Source: Pseudidiomarina mangrovi
GTDB taxonomy: Bacteria; Pseudomonadota; Gammaproteobacteria; Enterobacterales; Alteromonadaceae
Direction of reading: 5' to 3'
Assembly: GCF_003999375.1 (NCBI RefSeq)
Contig: NZ_RJLC01000014.1
Span: 307,193 to 361,831 of the forward strand
Length of the DNA: 54,639 nt
This document shows positions 43,230 through 50,615 of this stretch, piece after piece (the first letter of the stretch is position 1; every line of letters begins with the position of its first letter). The notes below the pieces were generated by a model. The model saw nothing but the letters and a program-made list of their open reading frames with translations. It did no database searches and was not told the origin of the DNA. Position numbers and translations under genes: made by a program.

Positions 43230-44144
43230 CTAGCGTAACGTGGGTACCGGTAACAGGGTCGCTATCGCTTCGGCGAGTTTGCGGAAGGTTTGCCGGCGTG
43301 TCGTAGTCGCCCGATAGACCAGACCAATCTCGCGCGAAGCTTCTCGTCCCGATGGCCGCAGCGCCACCAAGTCAGTGTCATTCAAAATACCCCGATCTAT
43401 CGCGAGTTGCGGCAGAAAAGTGGCGCCCTGACGGGCATCGGCCATTTGTACCAAGCTATGCAAGCTGGTTGCCGTGAACGGATTGATCTTCACTGAGTCA
43501 GCCATCTCACATGCGTTCACCGCATGCCCGCTGAGGCAGTGCTCACGTTCTAACAAAAACAGTGAGTGATCGGGTAGCAAGCCATAGTTGACCGGCTCTT
43601 TCAGCGCTGCTGCTTGGCTTTTATGCACCACTAACTTAAATGGATCACGTCCCAGCACGTAGGCTTGGTTGCCTTGCAGGTCAACCGGTAATGCCAGCAA
43701 TACCACATCCAGTTCGCCGTTGCGCAGCTGATTCATTAAATTCGTGGTGGTATCTTCACACAAATGCAACTGTAACTTCGGATAATCGCGTTGTATCAGC
43801 TTCGATAGCGCACCGAGTAAAAACGGTGCAATGGTCGGAATACAGCCAAGCCGCAGCGGGCCTTCCATTTGTTTACCCTGGCTCAGTGAAAAGTTCACCA
43901 ACTCCTCGGCTGAGGTCAAGATGGTCCGCGCTTGCTCAACGATTTCTTCACCCATAGCGGTGAACAGGAATGATTTATGGTCGCGCTCAATGAGCTGGCA
44001 GGCCAATTGTTCTTCCAAGTTTTGGATACCGCTGCTGAGGGTCGATTGGCTGACATGGCAGGCTTGCGCGGCGCGGTTAAAGTGCTGATGCTGGTGTAAT
44101 GCCAATAAATAGCTGAGATTTTTTAAGCTGGGCAATTTGGTCAT
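43230..44144 (-). CDS. oxyR: hydrogen-peroxide sensor/regulator OxyR
   Basis: A LysR-type regulator of 304 residues from the ATG at 44144; a longer start at 44177 overlaps a dyad. Its helix-turn-helix has HFNRAAQACHVSQSTLSSGIQNLEEQL. The redox pair is Cys203 and Cys212 in LEREHCLSGHAVNACEMAD, with the same 9-residue spacing as Cys199/Cys208 of E. coli OxyR, followed by FTATSLHSLVQMADA. It would sense peroxide through a disulphide and activate antioxidant genes, though none are adjacent here. Upstream is a dyad and a candidate divergent small RNA. Confidence 0.93.
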   Translation of the reverse strand: MTKLPSLKNLSYLLALHQHQHFNRAAQACHVSQSTLSSGIQNLEEQLACQLIERDHKSFLFTAMGEEIVEQARTILTSAEELVNFSLSQGKQMEGPLRLGCIPTIAPFLLGALSKLIQRDYPKLQLHLCEDTTTNLMNQLRNGELDVVLLALPVDLQGNQAYVLGRDPFKLVVHKSQAAALKEPVNYGLLPDHSLFLLEREHCLSGHAVNACEMADSVKINPFTATSLHSLVQMADARQGATFLPQLAIDRGILNDTDLVALRPSGREASREIGLVYRATTTRRQTFRKLAEAIATLLPVPTLR

Positions 44145-44177
44145 CGGGATCTCCCGCAACGGCTGGCGTTGATGCAT

Positions 44178-44195
44178 TGATAATTTCGATTATCA
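44178..44195. promoter_or_regulatory. dyad between oxyR and the divergent transcript
   Basis: A perfect 7-bp inverted repeat, TGATAAT-TTCG-ATTATCA, lies 34 bases upstream of the oxyR start. Half-sites GATA/TATC resemble the ATAG/CTAT elements of OxyR sites, but spacing differs by one base. It is a plausible autoregulatory LysR-type site. Confidence 0.5.
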
Positions 44196-44240
44196 TAGCC
44201 GCTTTTATTCGGTTGAACAAATAAAGTAACCTGTCATGAT

Positions 44241-44338
44241 AACGTCATATTGTGCTGCTAAAGTCTTCACAGTTCCCTGAGATCAGGTTGTTAGAAACCT
44301 TTGTACCCGAGCTGTTTATTCAGCTCGGGTATTTTTTT
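44241..44338 (+). ncRNA. candidate small RNA divergent from oxyR
   Basis: A strong terminator on the plus strand (44304-44338) is preceded by no protein gene on that strand, so some plus-strand transcript must start between oxyR and this hairpin. A possible promoter has TTGAAC at 44213-44218 and CATGAT at 44235-44240, 16 bases apart, giving an RNA of about 90-98 nt. Position and size recall OxyS, which E. coli encodes divergently from oxyR, but I see no sequence similarity to it. The start is uncertain. Confidence 0.45.
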
Positions 44339-44422
44339 GCCAAAGCTATGATCAAACGCAGCTTTCCTACCTTGTAACGGCATATTTCCCTGAACCTTAT
44401 CAGTAAATTTCGCTATACTCAT
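44291..44422 (-). CDS. possible 43-residue small protein
   Basis: A minus-strand frame from ATG 44422 with AAAAGG about nine bases upstream, encoding a polar, basic 43-residue peptide (MSIAKFTDKVQGNMPLQGRK...LGYKGF). Its last third is encoded across the plus-strand terminator hairpin (KIPELNKQLG), which weighs against it being real. I know no family. A longer frame from 44491 would overlap the ccoG start. Confidence 0.3.
   Translation of the reverse strand: MSIAKFTDKVQGNMPLQGRKAAFDHSFGKKIPELNKQLGYKGF
44304..44338 (+). terminator. strong rho-independent terminator
   Basis: An 11-bp perfect stem (44304-44314 with 44321-44331, loop TTTATT) is followed by seven T. It has this orientation only on the plus strand. 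Confidence 0.88.
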
Positions 44423-44482
44423 GGCTGACCTTTTATTGCGGTATGTGGTGCCTGTTGGCGAAGCAATGGTGGTGGTGTGATC

Positions 44483-45907
44483 ATGGAACAAAAAATCAAA
44501 GTTTTAGCGGCTGATCAAGTCAAAATTGTGCGGCCTGACCCGAATCAAGGCTCCAATGCCTACCCTCTGCGCAACCGTATTTACGTGCGCGACGTGAAAG
44601 GTAGCTTAGAGTGGTTTCGGCGCAGCTTTGGTTTTATCTTGCTCTTCGTATTTGCGCTGATTCCATGGTTGCAGTACAACGGTGAACAAGCGGTGCTATT
44701 AGATATCATGGCGCAGCGCTTTCGTATTTTCGGCCTGACACTATGGCCACAAGACCTCACCATTTTAGCGTGGATCAGTATTGTTGCCGCGTTCGCACTA
44801 TTTTTCGTAACCACCCTCTATGGTCGCGTCTGGTGCGGCTTTATGTGCCCACAAACCACCTGGACGTTTATCTTCATGTGGTTTGAGAAAAAAATTGAAG
44901 GTACCCGCAATCAGCGTATGTCGCTCGACCGCCGCGCCTGGGACTTTGATAAAGTGTGGCGTAAGCTGGCCAAGCATACATCGTGGTTTATTGTAGCGTT
45001 GTTGACCGCGCTGATATTCGTCGGCTATTTCACCGATATTCGTCAGCTCTTCATCGAATTCTTTACCTGGCAGGCAAGTTTCTGGGCGATTTTCTCGGTG
45101 CTGTTTTTTGCCTTCGCCACCTACGGTAATGCCGGCTGGATGCGCGAAATCATGTGTACCCACATCTGCCCCTATGCGCGCTTTCAGTCGGCGATGTTCG
45201 ACCCCGATACGGTGACGGTATCCTATGATGCTAAACGCGGCGAGCCGCGGGGTGGGCGTTCGCGTAAAATTGGCCATGATCAACTTGCGCAAAACAATCT
45301 CGGTGAATGCGTTGACTGTAACTTATGCGTACAAGTCTGCCCTACCGGTATCGATATTCGTAACGGCCTGCAGTATGAGTGCATCAACTGCGGCGCGTGT
45401 GTAGATGCTTGTAACGACACCATGGATAAAATGAATTACCCACGTGGGCTGATTCGCTTTACCACCGAGCGCAACTTGCAAGGCGGACGCACGCGCAAAG
45501 TGCGCTTCAAGAGCGTCGGTTATGCTATTGCGGTGGTGCTGATGACCGGCTTGTTGGTGTGGGATATCGCTACCCGCGTGCCATTGAAAGTGGATATTTT
45601 GCGTGACCGCAATCAGTTGTACTCCATCAACATGGACAGCTGGGTCGAAAATGTCTTCACCTTGAAAATTTTGAACAAATCGCAGTTGCCAGAAACCTAC
45701 AGCATCGCCATTGAGGGCTTCAGTGACTTTGTCTTAAGTGGGCAAACCACGGTTGCTGTAGCGGGTGGTGAGATAGCCACGGTACCGCTGACCCTGGCAG
45801 TGAATCCCGATGAGGTGCTACAGCGCGTGCAAGACGTGACCTTTGTGGTACAAAATGCCAGTGGCGAGGTGCAGCAAAAACAAGTGACTACGTTCATTTA
45901 TGAGTAA
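44483..45907 (+). CDS. ccoG: cytochrome c oxidase accessory protein CcoG
   Basis: About 474 aa from ATG 44483; a GTG two codons earlier is the alternative. Membrane helices near 40-60, 80-105, 155-180, 190-210 and 340-360 carry the CcoG patterns RVWCGFMCPQTTW and THICPYARFQ. Two [4Fe-4S] clusters are bound by CVDCNLCVQVCP and CINCGACVDAC, and a C-terminal immunoglobulin-like periplasmic domain follows. The protein takes part in copper handling for cbb3 oxidase assembly. The oxidase genes are not in this window. It overlaps srkA by 8 bases. Confidence 0.93.
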   Translation: MEQKIKVLAADQVKIVRPDPNQGSNAYPLRNRIYVRDVKGSLEWFRRSFGFILLFVFALIPWLQYNGEQAVLLDIMAQRFRIFGLTLWPQDLTILAWISIVAAFALFFVTTLYGRVWCGFMCPQTTWTFIFMWFEKKIEGTRNQRMSLDRRAWDFDKVWRKLAKHTSWFIVALLTALIFVGYFTDIRQLFIEFFTWQASFWAIFSVLFFAFATYGNAGWMREIMCTHICPYARFQSAMFDPDTVTVSYDAKRGEPRGGRSRKIGHDQLAQNNLGECVDCNLCVQVCPTGIDIRNGLQYECINCGACVDACNDTMDKMNYPRGLIRFTTERNLQGGRTRKVRFKSVGYAIAVVLMTGLLVWDIATRVPLKVDILRDRNQLYSINMDSWVENVFTLKILNKSQLPETYSIAIEGFSDFVLSGQTTVAVAGGEIATVPLTLAVNPDEVLQRVQDVTFVVQNASGEVQQKQVTTFIYE

Positions 45908-46904
45908 GGTTGAGGCGGCGGCCGATTTTAGTTTCAGCGCCCTCACCCCTGATCTCATCGCCAATGCATTAGCCAGTGTTGGGGTTGATCCACAGTCGGG
46001 GTTGTTGGCGCTGAATAGCTATGAAAACCGCGTGTATCAGTTTGTTGCCGATGATAGCCGCCGATATGTGACAAAGTTTTATCGGCCAGCGCGCTGGAGC
46101 AACGAGCAGATCCTCGAAGAGCACGCCTTTACCCGCGAATTAGCCGAGCAAGAAGTCCCCGCGGTGGCGCCGTTGGCGTTCAATGGCCAGACCCTGCATA
46201 GCTTTAACGACTATCGCTTTGCGGTGTTTCCGAGTGTGGGCGGCCGCGCTGTTGAGCCAGGTGACTTAGACCAACTGGAACGGATTGGCCGGCAAATTGG
46301 GCGCCTACATGCGGTGGCTCAGCAAGGTAGCTTTGTGCATCGCCCCGGCTTGAGTTACCAAGAATTCATCACCGATGCGCTGGACACCCTGCGCCAGTCA
46401 CCGTTGCTGCCGGATAATTTACAGAGTGCTTTTTGGGCTATTGCCGAACCTATTGCGGCGTTATTGCGTAACGTAGACTTCGAGCGCTTCGAAAAACAAC
46501 GTTTGCATGGCGACTGTCATCTTGGCAATATGCTGCTGCGTGATGACCAGCTTACCTTTGTTGATTTTGACGATGCGCGTAGCGGCCCAGCCATTCAAGA
46601 TTTATGGATGATGGTGGCCGGCGATGACCGCAGCAGTCGTTGGCAGCAGTTTGATGCGCTGATCAGCGGTTACGAAGATTTTTGTGAGTTTGATACCGAC
46701 CAAGGGGTGCTGATTGAACCCTTGCGCACTTTTCGTATCATACATTACATGGCATGGTTAGCACGGCGTTGGGATGATGCGGCATTTCGTCGCGCGTTTC
46801 CCTGGTTTGCGGAACAGCGCTACTGGGAACAGCAGGTGCTAACCCTGAAAGAACAATTTGCCCTATTACAAGACGATCCACTTGAATTAAGGATGTATCC
46901 ATGA
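45900..46904 (+). CDS. srkA: stress response kinase A (YihE/RdoA)
   Basis: A 334-residue aminoglycoside-phosphotransferase-fold serine/threonine kinase. It has the catalytic loop HGDCHLGNML, the metal-binding VDFDDARSGPAIQD and the typical N-terminal SYENRVYQF. In E. coli SrkA protects against stress-induced death and, as here, is encoded immediately upstream of dsbA (4-base ATGA overlap). Its start overlaps the ccoG stop by 8 bases, so ccoG-srkA-dsbA form one coupled operon. It is cytoplasmic. Confidence 0.92.
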   Translation: MSKVEAAADFSFSALTPDLIANALASVGVDPQSGLLALNSYENRVYQFVADDSRRYVTKFYRPARWSNEQILEEHAFTRELAEQEVPAVAPLAFNGQTLHSFNDYRFAVFPSVGGRAVEPGDLDQLERIGRQIGRLHAVAQQGSFVHRPGLSYQEFITDALDTLRQSPLLPDNLQSAFWAIAEPIAALLRNVDFERFEKQRLHGDCHLGNMLLRDDQLTFVDFDDARSGPAIQDLWMMVAGDDRSSRWQQFDALISGYEDFCEFDTDQGVLIEPLRTFRIIHYMAWLARRWDDAAFRRAFPWFAEQRYWEQQVLTLKEQFALLQDDPLELRMYP

Positions 46905-47506
46905 AGAAGTTGTTGTTTGCTGTTCTAGCACTAATCATGTGGCCAGCCGCGGCGCAAGATTTTAAAGAAGGCGTGCATTACGAGGTGATTGCTGAAACAG
47001 CGACTGCCAAACCAGAAGCCATTGAGTTCTTCTCATTCTATTGTGGTGCCTGCTTCCGTTATGAACCCATTGCCGCCGCATTGAAAGAAGCCTATCCTGA
47101 TAGCTTCCGCAAATCCCATGTGCCAGTAGGTAACGACGAATTTGCCAAGAGCATTTTGCGCGCCACTGTGGTGGCTGAGCGCTTGAAGGTTGCTGAGGGT
47201 TTCAGCTCGATGTTTTTCCGTCGCCAACACGTTGAAAGAAACCCGGTGATGACGGTGCAAGATTTGCAGGACATTTTGCGTGCACAGGGCCTTGCAGACG
47301 ATCAAGTCAATAAAGCGATGAGTAGCTTTATGGTGAAAGTAGCTGCTGATCGTATTGAAAAAGAAGCCGAAAAATACGATGTACGGGTTACCCCAACCTT
47401 TATCGTTAACGGTAAATATCGCATTAACCCACAGGGTTTAGGCGATAGCCAAGATTTCAGTGCCGATATGGTGAAATTAGTCGGTTATTTGCTCGAGCAA
47501 AAATAA
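46901..47506 (+). CDS. dsbA: thiol:disulfide oxidoreductase DsbA with CGAC active site
   Basis: A 201-residue periplasmic protein with signal peptide ending AAA at about 18 and the DsbA patterns FFSFYCGACFRYEP (Cys48, Cys51) and VRVTPTFIVNGKY with the cis-proline. The dipeptide between the cysteines is Gly-Ala instead of the usual Pro-His, which should lower the oxidising potential. The fold and the srkA coupling support orthology to DsbA, which introduces disulphides in exported proteins. It converges with the acyltransferase gene. Confidence 0.9.
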   Translation: MKKLLFAVLALIMWPAAAQDFKEGVHYEVIAETATAKPEAIEFFSFYCGACFRYEPIAAALKEAYPDSFRKSHVPVGNDEFAKSILRATVVAERLKVAEGFSSMFFRRQHVERNPVMTVQDLQDILRAQGLADDQVNKAMSSFMVKVAADRIEKEAEKYDVRVTPTFIVNGKYRINPQGLGDSQDFSADMVKLVGYLLEQK

Positions 47507-47510
47507 TCGC

Positions 47511-48419
47511 TTAGTGGCGAGCTGTTGCCCGTTGTAGCAGCTCGTCATAGGTTTTATCTTTAGCCACCCAACGGCTGTTCAGCCAGCTTTGAAAATTCTG
47601 CTTAAACGCCTCGTCTTGTAAATAATCACCGATTAAATCTGGGGTGATGGGCAGGGTTTCCACTTTTACGTACACCTCACGCAATTGCCCGGTTAAGAAC
47701 TGCCATACCACCGTACGTGGGCCAGGTGGGTAGACAATAGTGATATCCAAAATGGCGTCGAACTGCTTCCCCATAGTTTGCAGGGTAAACGCTGTTCCGC
47801 CTGCTTTTGGCATCAGCAAATGCTTAAATTCATTGCCCTTTTTGGCATGCTTCTCGCGGGTAAAACGAGTGCCTTCACAGAAGTTAATGACAGTGGTCGG
47901 AATATGCCGAAACTTTTCGCATTTTTGTTGCGTGGTGGCGATATCTTTACCCTGCAAGTGCGGATTTTTAGCGAGAAACTCGCGTGAATAGCGCTTCATA
48001 AAAGGCATATCCAAGGTCCAGCAACCTAACCCAATCAGTGGCAACCAAATCAACTCTTGTTTCAAAAAGAAGCGCGGCATCGGCATGTAACGGCAGGCTA
48101 AGTGCATCAGCACCGGAATATCCACCCAGCTGCGGTGATTAACAATAATCATGTACCAACGGTCGCGATGCAGCTGATGGTCGCCTTCAATGTGCCAGCG
48201 CATTGGCTGGGTCAGCCGAAACAGCAGCGACATGGCGTAACCCCACAGCCGGAACACACTATTGGCCAGGCTAGAGAACCAGCGTTGTACCGGCGCGAAC
48301 GGTAGCAACAATTTGGGCAAACCAATAACGATGATCACAAAAGCAATCAAGCCAGTGGTGAGTGCCGCAAAACTGAAGTTTAGGATCAGGCGAATCGGTA
48401 TCAACAAGGTGGTCAGCAT
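47511..48419 (-). CDS. yihG: 1-acyl-glycerol-3-phosphate acyltransferase-like protein (YihG)
   Basis: A 302-residue PlsC-family enzyme with the H(x4)D motif in VNHRSWVDIPVL and the phosphate-binding FCEGTRFT. Two N-terminal helices anchor it in the membrane. Among PlsC homologues the length and the position next to dsbA match YihG, an accessory lysophosphatidic acid acyltransferase. The end is 4 bases from the dsbA stop, tail to tail. Confidence 0.85.
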   Translation of the reverse strand: MLTTLLIPIRLILNFSFAALTTGLIAFVIIVIGLPKLLLPFAPVQRWFSSLANSVFRLWGYAMSLLFRLTQPMRWHIEGDHQLHRDRWYMIIVNHRSWVDIPVLMHLACRYMPMPRFFLKQELIWLPLIGLGCWTLDMPFMKRYSREFLAKNPHLQGKDIATTQQKCEKFRHIPTTVINFCEGTRFTREKHAKKGNEFKHLLMPKAGGTAFTLQTMGKQFDAILDITIVYPPGPRTVVWQFLTGQLREVYVKVETLPITPDLIGDYLQDEAFKQNFQSWLNSRWVAKDKTYDELLQRATARH

Positions 48420-48489
48420 CAGCGCTCCCTCATGGTTATCAACTGCTTATGATACGCAATTGCGAAACACTTGCCAGCATCGAAAATAA

Positions 48490-48509
48490 TACTGTATATT
48501 TATACAGTA
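48490..48509. promoter_or_regulatory. LexA box (SOS operator)
   Basis: TACTGTATATTTATACAGTA is a near-perfect match to the gammaproteobacterial LexA consensus with CTGT-N8-ACAG. It lies 29 bases before the imuA ATG, as expected for an SOS-controlled imuA-imuB-dnaE2 operon. Confidence 0.92.
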
Positions 48510-48537
48510 TTTTGGCGGGTTTTTGGGTGAGGTCAGT

Positions 48538-49182
48538 ATGCAGTTACAGCAACTTTTACAGCAAGGTTTGGTCTGGCAAGGGCAGCAACATCAGCCCCAT
48601 GACCAGCAGCAATTCTTAGATAGTGGCTGGGCTGAACTGAACCAACACTTGGGCGGTGGCTGGCTGCGTGGCAGCGTTAATGAATTGCAGGTAGCACAGC
48701 CATTTAGTGGCGAATTAGCCTTGTTAGTGCCGTTATTGCGGCAACTGCAGCGCCCAAGTTTATGGTTGAACCCACCGGCGCAGCCATATTGGCCGGGGTT
48801 GTTGCATCAACACATTAAGCAGCCGCCATTACTGGTGCGCACATCATGCAATGAGCATGCGGTTTGGGTGTTGGAACAAACTATGCAGTCGCGCCAATGT
48901 GGGCTATTGCTGGCTTGGCTGCCTAGCCTACCAGCGGCATGGGTACGGCGCTTACAGCAATGTGCCGAGCAGCATCAGCAACTGCTATTTGTATTCAGTA
49001 GCTGGCAGCCTAGCGATGAAGCACGCGCTTATGTGAATCGCCTGCAATTACAGCGCCCTGCCGATAAACCCCAGCTAGGCTTTCAGGTCGGCATTAAAAA
49101 ACGTCGCTTTGGTTGGCCATTACCGCCGTTCCGTTGTCCGGTGGATCAGTTATTACCTGCGCGGCGTCGCCTATTAACATGA
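48538..49182 (+). CDS. imuA: ImuA, SOS mutagenesis cassette
   Basis: A 214-residue RecA-like protein of the ImuA/SulA-related family, starting at ATG 48538 with GAGG five bases upstream. Patterns are GWAELNQHLGGGWLRGSVNELQV at the N-terminus and a C-terminal basic tail with KKRRFGWPLPPF. It follows a LexA box and overlaps imuB by ATGA. With ImuB and DnaE2 it forms the translesion-synthesis mutasome in many bacteria. Confidence 0.88.
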   Translation: MQLQQLLQQGLVWQGQQHQPHDQQQFLDSGWAELNQHLGGGWLRGSVNELQVAQPFSGELALLVPLLRQLQRPSLWLNPPAQPYWPGLLHQHIKQPPLLVRTSCNEHAVWVLEQTMQSRQCGLLLAWLPSLPAAWVRRLQQCAEQHQQLLFVFSSWQPSDEARAYVNRLQLQRPADKPQLGFQVGIKKRRFGWPLPPFRCPVDQLLPARRRLLT

Positions 49183-50615
49183 ACGCCTGGTTGTATGTGC
49201 ACGCGCCACAGTTGCTGCTCGATACTCAGCTGGCGCTGCAAACCACCGCCCAACAGCAGCAACCGCAGATCTTGCTCGACGGCAGTCGCGTGGGTGCGCG
49301 GCAGGTGGTGCAGTGTAATCAAGCCGCTGCGGCTGCAGGTATTCGGCTACATATGGCCGAAGTCACCGCCACCACCTTGCTAGCCGATGTGCAATTGCGG
49401 CCCTATCAAGCACAGCAAGAGCAGCGCATTTTGGCGCAACTGGCGCAGCTGTGGTACCAAGATATTGCCCATATAGCGCTGTATCCACCGCAGGGATTAT
49501 TGTTTGAAGTGGCCAGTATGCTGCGCTTGTATGGTGGCTTTGAAGGGCTGTTACAGCAGTTGCAACAGCGCTTACAGGAGTGGCCCATACGTTACGTGGT
49601 GGCCAGTGGCGATACCCCCATGCGCGCGCGGCTGCTGGCGCAAGCTGGCTGTAGCCTGCTCAGCAACGATGCCCGTACAGTACAGCAAGCGGTGGCGCAA
49701 TTACCCATTACCGCCAGTGGCTTAGAGCCGCTACATATCACCCGCTTGCAACAGGTTGGCATTACCACCATCGGCGCTTTGCAACAGCGCCATCGGAGTG
49801 CATTAGGTAAACGCTTTGGGCGGGCGATGACACAGTATTTGGCGCAACTCAGTGGTGAGCTGCCTACCCCACAACAGTATTACCAGCCGCCAGCACAGTT
49901 TCATCAGCAGTTAGATTTACTCGCTGAAGTTGCCAGTTGGGCGCAGTTAGTGTTTCCGCTGCGGCGCTTATTGCAGCAACTGGAGGCCTTTTTGCAAGTG
50001 CGGCAACTCAGTGTGCGTGGTCTGTTGTTGCGGGTCACCCATCGTGACGGCCAGCATACCGAGCAGCTGATTGGCTTTGCTCACCCGGTGTGGCAACTGA
50101 AAGATATGCTGGGTTTAACTCAGTTGCAGTTAGAGCGTCAGCAACTCCCTGAACCAGCACTCGAGTTGGCATTACGTGCGCAGCGGCTGGAGCCCCGACA
50201 ACAGCAGCACAATGATTTGGTGCAGGCCAGTGCTGAAGTCGCCGCACCCACCCAACCGCTCGGTGAGTTAGTCAGCCGCTTACAGGCGCGCTTGGGTGAG
50301 CGCGCGGTACAACTGCCTCAGCCGCAGCGTGACTGGCGGCCACAGCAGGCGCAGCAGTGGCAGTTATGGCAGGCCACTGCCACCAGCGCTGGGCTGATGC
50401 CACAATTGCCTCGGCCATTGTGGTTGCTTGACCCCGAGCAACCGATTGATCCACAGCATTGGCAGCTGCAATGGGGCCCAGAACGCTTAGCCAGTGGTTG
50501 GTGGGACGATACCCCGTGCCAGCGCGACTACTATGTGGCGCTGGATCAGCAACAGCGGCAAGGCTGGATCTTCCATTCCCAGCAAGGTTGGTTTGTGCAT
50601 GGCTGGTTCACCTAA
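49179..50615 (+). CDS. imuB: ImuB, catalytically inactive Y-family polymerase homologue
   Basis: 478 residues from ATG 49179, which overlaps the imuA stop. The Y-family fold is recognisable, but the N-terminus reads WLYVHAPQLLLD where active polymerases have the first catalytic Asp, so it should be inactive. A little-finger region and a C-terminal part with repeated glutamine-rich segments follow (QLQLERQQLPEPALELALRAQRL). ImuB acts as a hub that binds the sliding clamp, ImuA and DnaE2. It overlaps dnaE2 by 17 bases. Confidence 0.9.
   Translation: MNAWLYVHAPQLLLDTQLALQTTAQQQQPQILLDGSRVGARQVVQCNQAAAAAGIRLHMAEVTATTLLADVQLRPYQAQQEQRILAQLAQLWYQDIAHIALYPPQGLLFEVASMLRLYGGFEGLLQQLQQRLQEWPIRYVVASGDTPMRARLLAQAGCSLLSNDARTVQQAVAQLPITASGLEPLHITRLQQVGITTIGALQQRHRSALGKRFGRAMTQYLAQLSGELPTPQQYYQPPAQFHQQLDLLAEVASWAQLVFPLRRLLQQLEAFLQVRQLSVRGLLLRVTHRDGQHTEQLIGFAHPVWQLKDMLGLTQLQLERQQLPEPALELALRAQRLEPRQQQHNDLVQASAEVAAPTQPLGELVSRLQARLGERAVQLPQPQRDWRPQQAQQWQLWQATATSAGLMPQLPRPLWLLDPEQPIDPQHWQLQWGPERLASGWWDDTPCQRDYYVALDQQQRQGWIFHSQQGWFVHGWFT

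Noticed and set aside
44178-44195. Naming the dyad a true OxyR box
   Set aside because: The half-sites are GATA/TATC with an 8-base gap, one base off the ATAG-N7-CTAT pattern, and only one dyad is clear.
44798-45292. A 164-residue minus-strand frame opposite ccoG
   Set aside because: It mirrors the codon pattern of ccoG and has no recognisable family or ribosome site.
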